DNA of 64,000 nt from Rhizobium sp. Root1203 (GTDB lineage Bacteria > Pseudomonadota > Alphaproteobacteria > Rhizobiales > Rhizobiaceae). Positions 44,663 through 54,301 of this stretch are shown one piece after another. The notes under the pieces were generated by a model. The model had not been told where the DNA came from, searched no databases, and was given only the letters and a program-made list of their open reading frames with translations. Location: the NCBI RefSeq assembly GCF_001424945.1, contig NZ_LMCW01000012.1, positions 1,076,778-1,140,777 on the forward strand, read 5' to 3'. The position numbers and the translations under genes were made by a program. Positions within the stretch are counted from its first letter, which is position 1, and every line of letters begins with the position of its first letter.

Positions 44663-45271
44663 ATGAGCCACGAAAGCTACGAGCTCAAGGCCGAGGCGCG
44701 CGAACGGGTTGGTAAGGGGTCCGCCCGTGAACTTCGCCGCAACGGTTTAATTCCCGCTGTCATTTATGGTGACAAGCAGGCCCCCATTTCTATCGCTCTC
44801 AGCACCAACGAGGTGACGAAGCGCATCCACGCCGGCGGTTTCATGACCACCGTTGCAACGATCGACGTCGACGGCAAGAAGTTCAAGGTTCTGCCGAAGG
44901 ACTACCAGCTCGATCCGGTTCGCGACTTCACGATGCACGTGGACTTCCTGCGCGTTTCGGCCAACACCCAGGTCACCGTCGAGATCCCGGTTCACTTCAT
45001 CAATGAAGAAAAGTCCCAGGGCCTGAAGATCGGTGGCGTTCTGAACATCGTTCGCCACGAGATCGAAGTTCATTGCCCGGCTGATGCGATTCCGGAATTC
45101 TTCGACATCGACCTCAGCGGCAAGAAGATCGGCGACAGCATCCATATTTCCGATGTCACCCTGCCGAAGGGCGTGACGACGGTTATCGACCGCGACTTCA
45201 CGATCGCGACGATCATTGCTCCGGCAGCGGGCGTCGAAAGCACCGAAGAAGCTGGCGAAGCTGAAGCCTGA
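44663..45271 (+). CDS. rplY: 50S ribosomal protein L25/general stress protein Ctc
   Basis: A protein of 202 residues, the long L25/CTC form with an N-terminal 5S rRNA-binding domain ([27 protein letters not shown]) and a C-terminal TL5-type beta domain ([19 protein letters not shown]). The frame is open upstream to 44402, but ATG 44663 has GGAAGGAAAAG before it and gives the normal N-terminus. In most relatives pth follows directly; here a GGDEF-EAL gene and a periplasmic binding protein gene lie between. A strong terminator after rplY separates the units. Confidence 0.97.
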   Translation: MSHESYELKAEARERVGKGSARELRRNGLIPAVIYGDKQAPISIALSTNEVTKRIHAGGFMTTVATIDVDGKKFKVLPKDYQLDPVRDFTMHVDFLRVSANTQVTVEIPVHFINEEKSQGLKIGGVLNIVRHEIEVHCPADAIPEFFDIDLSGKKIGDSIHISDVTLPKGVTTVIDRDFTIATIIAPAAGVESTEEAGEAEA

Positions 45272-45296
45272 TAGCTTCCAATAATTTGTAAAGCAT

Positions 45297-45328
45297 AAGG
45301 CCCGCTTTCTCCGGAAAGCGGGCCTTTT
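45297..45328 (+). terminator. Rho-independent terminator after rplY
   Basis: A perfect 13-bp stem (AAGGCCCGCTTTC with GAAAGCGGGCCTT), 4-nt loop and T run. Confidence 0.9.
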
Positions 45329-45455
45329 CATTTGGGCGAAAGGGGAGCGTTTCAGCAACATTTAATACATTTAGTGGAAGCATTTGGAACCGTTTGCAAC
45401 GGATGCTGTGGCGGCAGCAGGCGGTAGAGAATGCGGCAAGGAGAAGACGGAACAG

Positions 45456-47816
45456 ATGCACAATTCCGTTCAGAATAGATTTCTAGCAATCGTTTGCGGG
45501 GCACTGCTTCTCTTCGTCGCGCCTCTATTTGTTCTGTTCCTCTTCCTGTCCTCCGAACGCGCGGAGAAAGAGATCCGCGACCACATCTCCGTTCTTCTTG
45601 TGGCCAATGCCCAGGCGCTGGCAAAGCCTCTCTGGGATCTCGACGAGGACAGCGTTGCGCAGATCAGCGCGACCGTCGTTTCGCAGGGCGCAATCGTCAA
45701 GGTCCAGGTGCGGGATCAGTCCGGCCAGCTCGACGTCACCCAATCGACCATACCGAAATCGTTCCGCGGCGAGTTGGTGCAGGTTTCGCGCGCCATCATC
45801 TACAACACGATCGACGGTCCGAAAAACCTCGGCAGCATCTCGGTCTTCTATCCCGCCCTCGGCCTGTTTTCCGGCTTGAAGAGCGAAGAGATCGTCTTCA
45901 TGTCGATCTTCATCTTCGCCGTTCTGACCGTTTTCAGCGCGGCATTGATCGGCAACCGCATCTTCATCATCAGGCCTTTGATGCGCTTGATCGCAGCCAT
46001 CGAAGCGACGCGCCAACTGGGCTCGCGCCATCACGTCGACTGGCACTCCAACGACGAGATGGGCCGGCTTGCCAGCAGCTTCAACGAGATGCAATCCAAG
46101 CTGGAAAGCGAGGAGAAGGAGCTGAAGCTCGCCCACCGCCGCGCGATCGACATCTACGGTCTCACCCCCGCCATGCTGTTTTCGCTGGACGAGGACGATC
46201 GCATCACCGCCGTCAGCGACTACTGGCTCGTGGCCACGGGCTACGAACGGTCGGGCGTCATCGGCCGCAGGTTCATCGAACTCGTCACAGCCGACACGCG
46301 CGAAAGCTTCCTCAATCGAAAGAATGAGATCGAACACGCCGCGGCCTTCGACGTTACCGTCAAATTCCTCTGCGCCGGCGGCCGCGTCATGGACGTGCTG
46401 ATCCTGGAATCGAAGGCTGTCACCGGCGGTCATGACCTGCTGTCGCTTTCGGTGATGACGGATGTCACCGAGCTCAAGGCGTCCGAGGCAAGAAACCACA
46501 GCCAGGCCATCAGCGACCACCTGACCGGCCTCCTCAACCGGCAAGGCTTCGAACAAGCGCTCGACGGAAAGATCCGCGATGCGGACATGGCCGGCCAGGA
46601 ACTCGCCTGCCTCTTCGTGGACCTCGACCGCTTCAAGTGGATCAACGACAATCTCGGCCACGCCGAAGGCGACAGGGCACTGCGCGAATTCGTCGCTCGG
46701 TTGAAAGCCCATCTGGCACCGTCCGACGAGGCTGCTCGTCTCGGCGGCGACGAATTCGCTATACTGCTGCCGGCCAAGGACGCCGCCCGCCGCGCAAATG
46801 CGATGGCCGAGCAGATTGCCTCGATATTCCGCGAACCGTTCGGTCCCGACCTGCATCTGAGCGCCAGTGTGGGCATCGCGATCTATCCGCGCCATGCCGC
46901 CAACGCGGCCGAACTGCTGCAGAAATCCGACATGGCCATGTATGCCAGGAAGCGTGATGGCAAGAATGGTGCGCAGCTGTTCGACGCCACGATGCTCGAT
47001 CACGTCCGCGCCCGCGCGGAGATTGAAAACTGCATCGAGACGGGCCTCGTCGAAGATTGGTTCGAGGCATATCTGCAGCCGATCGTGAACCTCAACGGCC
47101 GCGGGATCGCAGGCTTTGAGGCGCTGATGCGCCTGAACCATCCCCAGAAGGGATTGATGGCCCCGGCAGCGATCATCAACGTCGCCGAGGAAACCTCGAA
47201 GATCGTCCGTGTCGGCAACGTCATCATGGAAAAGGCCATCGCCCACCTGGCCAGGATTTCGAAGCTGTCCGGCATGCAGGACAGCTATCTCGCCATCAAT
47301 TTCTCGCCGCTGCAGTTCGAGCCCGCCCTGCCCGCACGTCTCGCCTCTCTGCTGGGGCGTCACGGCATCCGCCCCGAACGTATCGTCGTCGAAATCACCG
47401 AAGCCGTGCTGATGCATAACAACCCGGCCATCCGCATGATCGTCGGCGAAATGCGCCGTTTCGGCTGCCGCATCGCGCTGGACGACTTCGGAACAGGCTA
47501 TTCGTCGCTGAGCTATCTCAACCGCTTCCCTGTCGATATCATCAAGATCGACCAGTCGTTCACACGTTCGATCAACGATGCCAACGCGGAGGTGCGCCAC
47601 AAGAGCCGCATGCTGGTGGAGAGCATCGCGACCCTGTCCCACAAGATGGACTGCACGGTCATCGCAGAAGGCATCGAAAGCGAAGAGGAATGCCGGACGC
47701 TCTGCGAAATGGGCCTGGACTACGGCCAGGGGTATCTCTTCCATCGTCCCCAGAATGCAGAGCAGCTGATCGAGCAGCTGACCGTCGTAAAACTCGCGGT
47801 TGCCCGCGCTTCGTAA
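45456..47816 (+). CDS. Membrane GGDEF-EAL cyclic-di-GMP enzyme with PAS and HAMP
   Basis: A protein of 786 residues. Membrane segments at about 9-31 and ~150-175 enclose a periplasmic sensor domain of ~115 residues; HAMP, a PAS-like region, a GGDEF domain (GGDEF at about 430) and an EAL domain (FEALMRL at about 554, LDDFGTGYSSL) follow. Both catalytic signatures are canonical. ATG 45456 has GGAG 12 nt upstream; the frame is open to 45384. The next gene, 22 bp downstream, encodes a periplasmic solute-binding protein that could feed a signal to the sensor domain (inference). The pair lies between rplY and pth. Confidence 0.92.
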   Translation: MHNSVQNRFLAIVCGALLLFVAPLFVLFLFLSSERAEKEIRDHISVLLVANAQALAKPLWDLDEDSVAQISATVVSQGAIVKVQVRDQSGQLDVTQSTIPKSFRGELVQVSRAIIYNTIDGPKNLGSISVFYPALGLFSGLKSEEIVFMSIFIFAVLTVFSAALIGNRIFIIRPLMRLIAAIEATRQLGSRHHVDWHSNDEMGRLASSFNEMQSKLESEEKELKLAHRRAIDIYGLTPAMLFSLDEDDRITAVSDYWLVATGYERSGVIGRRFIELVTADTRESFLNRKNEIEHAAAFDVTVKFLCAGGRVMDVLILESKAVTGGHDLLSLSVMTDVTELKASEARNHSQAISDHLTGLLNRQGFEQALDGKIRDADMAGQELACLFVDLDRFKWINDNLGHAEGDRALREFVARLKAHLAPSDEAARLGGDEFAILLPAKDAARRANAMAEQIASIFREPFGPDLHLSASVGIAIYPRHAANAAELLQKSDMAMYARKRDGKNGAQLFDATMLDHVRARAEIENCIETGLVEDWFEAYLQPIVNLNGRGIAGFEALMRLNHPQKGLMAPAAIINVAEETSKIVRVGNVIMEKAIAHLARISKLSGMQDSYLAINFSPLQFEPALPARLASLLGRHGIRPERIVVEITEAVLMHNNPAIRMIVGEMRRFGCRIALDDFGTGYSSLSYLNRFPVDIIKIDQSFTRSINDANAEVRHKSRMLVESIATLSHKMDCTVIAEGIESEEECRTLCEMGLDYGQGYLFHRPQNAEQLIEQLTVVKLAVARAS

Positions 47817-47838
47817 TCGCAAAAAGGAAGGCAACACG

Positions 47839-48558
47839 ATGAAACGCCTGCTGATCCTTGCCCTCCTGAGCCTGCCATCGTTTACCTCGGCCGGCGCGGC
47901 GCCTGTCAGCCTGCTCACCGAAGAATACCCCCCCTTCAGCTACCGCGAAGGCAAGGCGATGAAGGGCGCATCCATCGAGCAGGTCGACAGGATGATGACC
48001 GCCGCCGGTATCGACTACACCGTCGAGATGATGCCCTGGGCGCGCGCCTACAGCCTCGCCCAGACCACGCCAATGACCTGCGTCTTCACCACGGCGCACA
48101 ACGCAAAGCGCGATTCGAAGTTCAAGTGGGTCGAGCCCCTGCTGGTCGATAACAACATACTCATCGCAAAGACCGGCTCAGGCATATCCGCCATGGATCT
48201 TGAGGAAGCCAAGAAATACACGATCGGAACACAGCGCGAGGACTATACCGAGACCGTTCTCAAGGAAAAGGGCTTCACCAAACTGGACGTCACGACCGAC
48301 TTCAGCGCGACGCTTCGCAAGCTTCTCAACGGCCGAATCGACATGATGCCGATATCCGAGATCTACTTCGACAGGCTGAAGACGGAGCAACCCCTGCAGA
48401 AGGTCGCGGTCCTTTCCTCCCAGCTGATGGGAATCGCTTGCGAGAAGAGTTTTCCGGGCGATCTGCTTGCGCGGATGCAGACGGCCCTCGACAGCCTGAT
48501 TGCCGATGGCACCCAGAAGTCCATCTTCATGAAATACGGCCTGCGCCGTTCGGATTGA
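47839..48558 (+). CDS. Periplasmic solute-binding protein, family 3, without transporter partners
   Basis: A protein of 239 residues with a signal peptide (MKRLLILALLSLPSFTSAGA) and the family-3 extracellular solute-binding fold: LLTEEYPPFSYREG, then MPWARAYSLAQ and a C-terminal LNGRIDMMPIS. Related proteins bind amino acids, but the group with this MPWARA motif often acts in sensing or as orphan receptors. No permease or ATPase gene is adjacent. ATG 47839 follows AAAAAGGAAGG; the longer frame from 47800 is unlikely. Its place directly after a GGDEF-EAL gene suggests a receptor for c-di-GMP control. Confidence 0.85.
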   Translation: MKRLLILALLSLPSFTSAGAAPVSLLTEEYPPFSYREGKAMKGASIEQVDRMMTAAGIDYTVEMMPWARAYSLAQTTPMTCVFTTAHNAKRDSKFKWVEPLLVDNNILIAKTGSGISAMDLEEAKKYTIGTQREDYTETVLKEKGFTKLDVTTDFSATLRKLLNGRIDMMPISEIYFDRLKTEQPLQKVAVLSSQLMGIACEKSFPGDLLARMQTALDSLIADGTQKSIFMKYGLRRSD

Positions 48559-48651
48559 CTTTCCTGGCCAACCGCTCGCTTCTTATGCTTGACTTTGCCG
48601 GCGTTTCGCGGTGGTGAACGGCGAGAGCATTTTGCAAGGAACGAACGAGCC

Positions 48652-49371
48652 ATGCTGATCATTGCGGGCCTCGGCAATCCCGGCGGCAAGTACGCCGGAA
48701 ACCGACACAATATCGGCTTCATGGCCGTCGACGCGATCCATCGCCGTCACAGCTTTTCGCCCTGGTCGAAGAAGTTCAAGGCGGAAATCGCAGAGGGCGA
48801 GATCGCCGGCGAGAAGGTGCTGCTGATCAAGCCGCAGACCTACATGAACCTTTCCGGCGAATCCGTCGGCGAGGCGATGCGTTTCTACAAGCTGGAGGCG
48901 GCCGATCTCGTCGCTGTCTATGACGAACTCGACCTGCTGGCGGGCAAGGCGCGAATCAAGACCGGCGGCGGTCATGGCGGCCATAACGGCATAAAATCGC
49001 TCGACGCCCACTGCGGCAAGGAATACCGCCGCCTGCGCCTCGGCATCGGGCACCCGGGCGTCAAGGAAATGGTGCAGCATCATGTACTCGGCGATTTCGC
49101 CAAGAGCGATCGGGTGTGGGTGGAACCGCTCCTCGACGCTCTTGCCGACAACGCCGATATGCTGGTGCGAAAGGAAGATTCGCAGCTCATGAACAAGCTG
49201 GCGCTCGCTGTCGGCGACAAGGCCGAGGAGGAGAAGCCGAAGGCGGAGAAAAAGCCGGCGGCACAGTCGCACATCCGTCAGGCGCGAAACCACGCACAGC
49301 CGAAGAAGTTGCCGGCGACGGGTCCAATGGCCGACATGCTGAAGCGGATGTTCGGCAAGAAGGAAGACTGA
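48652..49371 (+). CDS. pth: Peptidyl-tRNA hydrolase
   Basis: A protein of 239 residues. Catalytic residues match E. coli Pth: Asn9 and His19 in [16 protein letters not shown], Asn66 in YMNLSG, Asp94 in YDELDL and Asn112 in [11 protein letters not shown]. It frees tRNA from prematurely released peptidyl-tRNA and is essential. The C-terminal ~45 residues are a Lys/Pro-rich extension seen in alphaproteobacteria. ATG 48652 is chosen because AAGGAACGAACGAGCC lies upstream; the frame is open to 48589. A GNAT gene follows 3 bp later. Confidence 0.96.
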   Translation: MLIIAGLGNPGGKYAGNRHNIGFMAVDAIHRRHSFSPWSKKFKAEIAEGEIAGEKVLLIKPQTYMNLSGESVGEAMRFYKLEAADLVAVYDELDLLAGKARIKTGGGHGGHNGIKSLDAHCGKEYRRLRLGIGHPGVKEMVQHHVLGDFAKSDRVWVEPLLDALADNADMLVRKEDSQLMNKLALAVGDKAEEEKPKAEKKPAAQSHIRQARNHAQPKKLPATGPMADMLKRMFGKKED

Positions 49372-49374
49372 TCG

Positions 49375-49827
49375 GTGGCAGGTTCGTCCAATTCGATCCG
49401 CGCGGCCGTTGCCGGCGATCTCGAAGATCTGCTCGAACTCTATCGACAGCTCAATCCCGGCGATCCGGCGCTCGATCCCTCAGAGTTGAAGGACCGCTTC
49501 GCCGCCATGCTGGCGCAGCCGGGCATGACCGTGTTCATCGGCTTTGACAATCAGGCGCCAGCCAGCACCGCGACGCTGATCGTCGTCCCGAACCTGACGC
49601 GAAACGGCGCATCCTATGCCCTGATCGAAAATGTCGTCACGCACCGCGACCATCGAAAGCGCGGCCATGCGGGTGCACTTGTCCGGCACGCCATCGACGC
49701 GGCCTGGGACGCCGGCTGCTACAAGGTCATGCTTCTGACCGGGTCGAAGGAGCCCTCAACGCTCCGCTTCTACGAGAGTTGCGGCTTTCTCCGGGACAAG
49801 ACCGGCTTCCAGATCCGCCGCCCCTGA
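49375..49827 (+). CDS. GNAT-family N-acetyltransferase
   Basis: A protein of 150 residues. The acetyl-CoA motif A is visible as VVTHRDHRKRGHAGALVRHAID (pyrophosphate-binding R/Q-x-x-G-x-G/A equivalent RKRGHAGA), and motif B as GSKEPSTLRFYESCGF. The start is GTG 49375. It lies 3 bp after pth, so the two genes are cotranscribed. Substrate unknown; the acetylated partner cannot be told. Confidence 0.88.
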   Translation: MAGSSNSIRAAVAGDLEDLLELYRQLNPGDPALDPSELKDRFAAMLAQPGMTVFIGFDNQAPASTATLIVVPNLTRNGASYALIENVVTHRDHRKRGHAGALVRHAIDAAWDAGCYKVMLLTGSKEPSTLRFYESCGFLRDKTGFQIRRP

Positions 49828-49831
49828 GACC

Positions 49832-50143
49832 TTATTCTTCAGGCTCGGTGGTGAACATCAGCGGGAACCCGGCCTCCTTGCCGAAGTCCACCGCCTCCTT
49901 CGCCTTGGTCTCGGCAATATCCCTGGCACATACGACGACCACGGATGTGCCGAGTTTGTGCGCCGTCAGCATCACCCGGTATCCCGTCTCCTCGCTCATG
50001 CGGAACACCATCTTCAGCACCGCGATGACGAATTCCCGCGGCGTAAAATCGTCATTGACGAGAATGACCTTGTAGAGCTTCGGCCGCTCGAGCTTCGGCT
50101 TGGATTTGATTTTCGGCTTCAGGGCAACATCGTTGTCACTCAT
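49832..50143 (-). CDS. clpS: ATP-dependent Clp protease adaptor ClpS
   Basis: A protein of 103 residues with the ClpS core: KLYKVILVNDDFTPREFVIAVL, then the binding-pocket region VFRMSEETGYRVMLTAHKLG and RDIAETKAKEAVDFGKEAGF. ClpS delivers N-end-rule proteins to ClpAP. The sequence TAHKLGTSVVVV, rather than the H-x-G-x-AxCGVF of E. coli ClpS, suits the second alphaproteobacterial ClpS (ClpS2). ATG 50143 is preferred; ATG 50167 would add eight residues. It converges with the GNAT gene (4-bp gap) and diverges from ychF. Confidence 0.92.
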   Translation of the reverse strand: MSDNDVALKPKIKSKPKLERPKLYKVILVNDDFTPREFVIAVLKMVFRMSEETGYRVMLTAHKLGTSVVVVCARDIAETKAKEAVDFGKEAGFPLMFTTEPEE

Positions 50144-50334
50144 CGGAAGTCCACCCGTTGATGACATGGGTAAGGCGAGCGCATGCTCAGCCCGACAATT
50201 ATATTGCACCGCAAGCGCAGCTTTCAAGCGAAACCCGCCTTGATCACGACAGATGTGCTCGAAAAGCTTGACCCGGAGGCGGCTTTTACCCCATACGCAC
50301 GGCCAAGGAATTCAAGAACAGCAGGTTACAGGCC

Positions 50335-51438
50335 ATGGGCTTCAAATGCGGTATCGTCGGTCTGCCGAATGTCGGCAAGTCGACTCTCTTCAACGCGCTC
50401 ACCAAGACGGCGCAGGCGCAGGCAGCGAACTATCCCTTCTGCACCATCGAACCGAACACCGGCGAAGTCGCCGTTCCCGATCCGCGCATGCAGAAGCTGG
50501 CAGCGATCGCCGGCTCCAAGGAAATCATCCCGACGCGCATCTCCTTCGTCGACATCGCCGGCCTCGTGCGCGGCGCATCGAAGGGTGAAGGCCTCGGCAA
50601 CAAGTTCCTCGCCAACATCCGCGAAGTCGACGCCGTCGTACACGTCCTGCGCTGCTTCGAGGACGACGACATCACCCATGTCGAGGGCCGCATCAATCCG
50701 GTCGGCGATGCCGATACGATCGAGACGGAACTGATGCTTGCCGACCTCGAGAGCCTCGAGCGCCGTGTCGAGCAGACGCGCAAGCGTGCTGCCAGCAAGG
50801 ACAAGGAATCGCTGGCGCAGCTGCCTGTCATGGAATCGGTCATCAAGCTTTTGAACGAAGGCAAGCCAGCGCGCCTGCTCCTGAAGACGCTGGCACCTGA
50901 AGACATCGAGATCCTCAAGGGCCTCAACCTGCTGACCTCGCACCCGGTGCTCTACGTCTGCAACGTCGCCGAAGCCGACGCCTCCACCGGCAACGAGCAT
51001 ACCGGTGCCGTGGCCGTCATGGCCACGGAACAGGGCGCTGAATGCGTGATCATCTCCGCCGCGATCGAATCCGAAGTGGCACAGCTTCCCGAAGAGGAAG
51101 CAATAGAGTTCCTGTCGGCGCTCGGCCTCGAGGAAGCAGGCCTGGACCGGCTGATCCGCGCCGGTTACCACCTCCTCGACCTGATCACCTACTTCACCGT
51201 CGGCCCCAAGGAAACGCGAGCATGGACGATCGTGCGCGGCACCAAGGCGCCGGCAGCCGCAGGCGTCATCCATACCGACTTCGAACGCGGCTTCATCCGC
51301 GCCTTCACCATCGCCTATGACGACTACATCAACTTCAAGGGTGAAGTCGGCGCCAAGGAAGCCGGCAAGGGTCGCGACGAAGGCAAGGAATACGTCGTCC
51401 AGGACGGTGACGTCATCCACTTCCGCTTCAACACCTAG
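50335..51438 (+). CDS. ychF: Redox-regulated ATPase YchF (Obg family)
   Basis: A protein of 367 residues. The P-loop [14 protein letters not shown], switch [18 protein letters not shown] and the C-terminal TGS domain ([16 protein letters not shown]) are intact. The NxxE motif (NVAE) in place of NKxD is typical of YchF, which prefers ATP over GTP. It binds ribosomes and responds to oxidative stress. ATG 50335 is the natural start; the preceding region has no extra domain. It belongs to the widespread pth-ychF neighbourhood although a clpS gene lies between on the other strand. Confidence 0.96.
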   Translation: MGFKCGIVGLPNVGKSTLFNALTKTAQAQAANYPFCTIEPNTGEVAVPDPRMQKLAAIAGSKEIIPTRISFVDIAGLVRGASKGEGLGNKFLANIREVDAVVHVLRCFEDDDITHVEGRINPVGDADTIETELMLADLESLERRVEQTRKRAASKDKESLAQLPVMESVIKLLNEGKPARLLLKTLAPEDIEILKGLNLLTSHPVLYVCNVAEADASTGNEHTGAVAVMATEQGAECVIISAAIESEVAQLPEEEAIEFLSALGLEEAGLDRLIRAGYHLLDLITYFTVGPKETRAWTIVRGTKAPAAAGVIHTDFERGFIRAFTIAYDDYINFKGEVGAKEAGKGRDEGKEYVVQDGDVIHFRFNT

Positions 51439-51519
51439 GGCGGAGCAGAGACTGCCGCCCAGAGCAAATTCCAGCAGGAGTGCGTAGCGGTTTTGCGTCT
51501 GCAATTGCGTAAAAGAAAG

Positions 51520-51543
51520 AGATAGGGCGTTTCCGCCCTATCT
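51520..51543 (-). terminator. Terminator of the DUF2157 gene
   Basis: AGATAGGGCG pairs perfectly with CGCCCTATCT around TTTC. On the minus strand the stem is followed by TCTTTCTTTTACG. The stem overlaps the stop codon by two bases. Confidence 0.65.
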
Positions 51544-52621
51544 AGGCCGGCGGCAGCCTATCGCGCATCGCAGCCGGCAGCCGCCGCATGACGAAGCGCC
51601 GGAGCGGCATCCATCCCGTTCCGATGACGAGCACGATGACCCCGACGGTCAGCAGCGTGACGAAGATATAGGTATCGACGCGCGCATTGCCCTGGCGGAA
51701 TATCCCGTAGAGGGCAAATCCCAGAGACACGAGACCGGATGTCACGAAAGCGCGACGGTCGATGATCAGCCCCACGAACATCAGTACTGCCACGGTCGCA
51801 ACCACCACCGGCGTGCGGGATGATACCGTCTGCACCGCGTCAAGCAGGTCGTCGCTAAAGCCTGCCAAGGAGACGATGCTGTAAAGCAGGGCCGGCGCGG
51901 CACCGAGATGCAGCCAGAAGGCAACATCGGCGTTGACGGTACGGCGAAGCGGATCCCGCAGGTCGAACCGCATGGCAAGCGCAAAAAGACCGAGTGCGCA
52001 CGCAACGGCGATGATCGACAGCACGCCGGTATGATTGACCGCAAACAGCGGATCAGCACTCATCCAGCCAAGTGTGCGGAGGACAAGCTGCAGCAAGACG
52101 ACAAACGCCCCCATGATCGCCAGCGCGAGGGCAAGCGGGATCCGGTAGAGCAGATAAAAGAGGCCCAGGACGACCGGGAACGTCAACGTACACGCCAGCG
52201 CCTCGTTGTCGCCCAGCCCAACAATCGTAAGAGGGCCTTCCAGCCAGTTTGCCGACATCACGACGGTCCAGATCGCCAGCGCGATCGTCAGCGCCACGGC
52301 TGGCAAGGCGAGCCGTTGCCTGCGAACAAGGATCTCCGCCAGCAGTATGATCCCCGGCAACGCGGCGTAGATGGAAGCGAGGCCCCATAGCCCCGAAAGC
52401 GCCACGACGATGCCAATGGTGATCAGTATGTCGTGGAAGCCACGCACGAAGCTCGGCGTCTCCGTGTCAGAATATGCCTGTCCATCCCCTGCGACCACAC
52501 CCGTCCCGCCGTCAACCCGCACACCGCGCTCGATGAGAAACGGCAAAAGCCGATCGGCGGCCTGAAAGGAAATCAGCCCTTTCCGCTCGGCGTCATCGAG
52601 GATCGACTTTAGTTCACGCAT
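51542..52621 (-). CDS. DUF2157 membrane protein
   Basis: A protein of 359 residues. The N-terminal ~60 residues (ILDDAERKGLISFQAADRLLPFL) are soluble and match the DUF2157 start; about nine hydrophobic segments follow. Function is unknown; homologues are widespread in bacteria. Gene is alone on its strand, ending in a terminator shared with the ychF side. No signal or motif suggests a substrate. Confidence 0.8.
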   Translation of the reverse strand: MRELKSILDDAERKGLISFQAADRLLPFLIERGVRVDGGTGVVAGDGQAYSDTETPSFVRGFHDILITIGIVVALSGLWGLASIYAALPGIILLAEILVRRQRLALPAVALTIALAIWTVVMSANWLEGPLTIVGLGDNEALACTLTFPVVLGLFYLLYRIPLALALAIMGAFVVLLQLVLRTLGWMSADPLFAVNHTGVLSIIAVACALGLFALAMRFDLRDPLRRTVNADVAFWLHLGAAPALLYSIVSLAGFSDDLLDAVQTVSSRTPVVVATVAVLMFVGLIIDRRAFVTSGLVSLGFALYGIFRQGNARVDTYIFVTLLTVGVIVLVIGTGWMPLRRFVMRRLPAAMRDRLPPA

Positions 52622-52702
52622 GCTGGAAATCCCGCCGGAATCATTGTGCCTCGGTGGAGGCTATTGTAATCCTTGTGAACTTCCTATGACGCGGAGACGA
52701 AT

Positions 52703-53173
52703 TTGTCCGATCAGAAGCTGACCTTCGAAGATTTCGAACCGGGGCGCACCTTCGCCCTCGGCCCGAAGACGGTGACCGGCGCCGAGATCATCGAATTCGC
52801 CCGCGAGTTCGATCCTCAGCCGATGCATCTTGACGAAGCGGCCGGACTCGCCAGTATCCTTGGAGGATTGGCGGCATCCGGCTGGCACACCTCGGCCATG
52901 TTCATGCGGATGATGACAGACAGCTTCATCCTCAATTCCCTGTCGCAGGGTGCGCCCGGCATCGATGTCATGGAGTGGCGAAAGCCGGTGCTGGCAGGAG
53001 ACACGCTGGCGGGCCATTCGACAGTTACGGAAGCGCGAGCCCTGAAGTCGAGACCGGGGATCGGTATCGTCAAGTTCCGGCACGAAATCGCCAATCAGAA
53101 CGGCGATCTCGTCTGTGCCGCGGAGGGATCGATCATGTTTGCGATGCGCAAGGCGCCGGAGGCCGGCGCATGA
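52703..53173 (+). CDS. MaoC-like dehydratase, first of a tandem pair
   Basis: A single hot-dog protein of 156 residues. FAREFDPQPMHLDEAA contains the hydratase-2 motif (D-x4-H equivalent DPQPMHLD), followed by GGLAASGWHTSAMFMR. MaoC proteins hydrate enoyl-CoAs, typically as dimers. The start is TTG 52703. The stop overlaps the ATG of the next, similar gene (ATGA), which suggests a heterodimer made of two hot-dog halves, as seen in some hydratases. Confidence 0.88.
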   Translation: MSDQKLTFEDFEPGRTFALGPKTVTGAEIIEFAREFDPQPMHLDEAAGLASILGGLAASGWHTSAMFMRMMTDSFILNSLSQGAPGIDVMEWRKPVLAGDTLAGHSTVTEARALKSRPGIGIVKFRHEIANQNGDLVCAAEGSIMFAMRKAPEAGA

Positions 53174-53637
53174 TTATGGCGGAACGCTATGCCTTCGGGG
53201 AGAAGACCGATATCGGGAGTTACGTCTTCACGGCGGAAAGGATCATCGCCTTCGCCACGCGCTTCGATCCCCAGCCGTTCCATCTCGACGGCGACGCGGC
53301 GCGGGAGAGCCTGTTCGGCGGCCTCTGCGCCTCAGGGTGGCATACCTGCGCAGCCTGGATGCGGGTTTTCATGGCATATTGGGAAGAGGAATGCGCGCGC
53401 CTGGTGCGCGACGGAACGTCCCCGCCCAAGCTCGGGCCCTCCCCCGGCTTTCGCAACATGCAATGGCTGCGGCCGGTTTTCTGCGGCGAGGAGGTGTACT
53501 ACTCCAACACCTTGCTGAAGAGCCGCCCGCTGGCCTCGCGCCCCGGAATGCGCGTGAACACCCTCCTTTCGGAGGGCGCCATAGCAGACGGAACGCCCGT
53601 CATCCGCTTCGAAGGCAGCGTGCTGGAATTCCTATGA
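53170..53637 (+). CDS. MaoC-like dehydratase, second of a tandem pair
   Basis: A protein of 155 residues, about one third identical by eye to the preceding gene product. It keeps FATRFDPQPFHLDGDA and GGLCASGWHTCAAWMR, so both partners retain the active-site motif. It begins at ATG 53170 (or ATG 53176), overlapping the upstream stop. The overlap and similarity point to coupled synthesis and a heterodimer. The physiological acyl-CoA is unknown. It converges with apt (7-bp gap). Confidence 0.88.
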   Translation: MIMAERYAFGEKTDIGSYVFTAERIIAFATRFDPQPFHLDGDAARESLFGGLCASGWHTCAAWMRVFMAYWEEECARLVRDGTSPPKLGPSPGFRNMQWLRPVFCGEEVYYSNTLLKSRPLASRPGMRVNTLLSEGAIADGTPVIRFEGSVLEFL

Positions 53638-53644
53638 CCGGGCC

Positions 53645-54187
53645 TCAATGGCCCGAAAATTCGACCAGCGTGCGAACCTCGACGCCAAGCGCCTCGAGCT
53701 TTGAGCGTCCGCCGAGATCAGGAAGATCGATGACGAAACAAGCGGAGACGACCTCCGCGCCGATCTGGCGAAGAAGCTGCGTCGCGCCAACCGCGGTACC
53801 GCCGGTGGCGATCAGGTCGTCCACCAGGATCACCTTCTCTCCCGGCTGCACGGCATCGCGGTGCATTTCCATTTCGTCGACGCCGTATTCCAGGCTGTAG
53901 GCGATCCGGACCGTGTCATGGGGCAGCTTGCCTTTCTTGCGGATCGGCACGAAGCCGGCGGACAGCTGATGTGCCACCGCACCGCCGAGAATGAAGCCCC
54001 GCGCTTCCATGCCCGCAATCTTGTCGATCTTCAGGCCGGCATAGGGCTGGACGAGTTCGTCGATCGCCCGCCGGAAAGCGCGGGGATTGCCGAGAAGCGT
54101 CGTGATATCGCGAAAGATGATGCCGGGCTTGGGATAGTCCGGAATGGAGCGAATGCTGGCGGCAAGCTCCGAAGTCGTATCGTTCAT
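53645..54187 (-). CDS. apt: Adenine phosphoribosyltransferase
   Basis: A protein of 180 residues, usual length for Apt. The PRPP-binding motif [18 protein letters not shown] and the adenine-binding [14 protein letters not shown] are intact. It salvages adenine to AMP with PRPP. ATG 54187 is preferred over the longer frame. It lies downstream of petABC on the same strand, but a strong terminator (54255-54278) separates them, so its expression is independent or by readthrough. Confidence 0.95.
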   Translation of the reverse strand: MNDTTSELAASIRSIPDYPKPGIIFRDITTLLGNPRAFRRAIDELVQPYAGLKIDKIAGMEARGFILGGAVAHQLSAGFVPIRKKGKLPHDTVRIAYSLEYGVDEMEMHRDAVQPGEKVILVDDLIATGGTAVGATQLLRQIGAEVVSACFVIDLPDLGGRSKLEALGVEVRTLVEFSGH

Positions 54188-54254
54188 GGAAGATCCATAT
54201 CTGCAGGGGCTGTGAGGTCGGCGCACCCTATCAATTGCGACCGACGGAACCAAC

Positions 54255-54278
54255 AAAAAAGGCGGCCAAACGGCCGCC
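54255..54278 (-). terminator. Rho-independent terminator of petABC
   Basis: GGCGGCC-AAAC-GGCCGCC is a perfect 7-bp hairpin. On the minus strand it is followed by TTTTTTG, so it ends the petABC transcript before apt. Confidence 0.88.
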
Positions 54279-54301
54279 TTCCTCACACGGGAGCTACGCT
54301 C

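Noticed and set aside
45525..47918. 797-codon frame on the minus strand opposite the GGDEF-EAL gene
   Set aside because: It is a codon-bias shadow in GC-rich DNA. The plus-strand frame carries clear HAMP, GGDEF and EAL motifs and a signal for membrane insertion.
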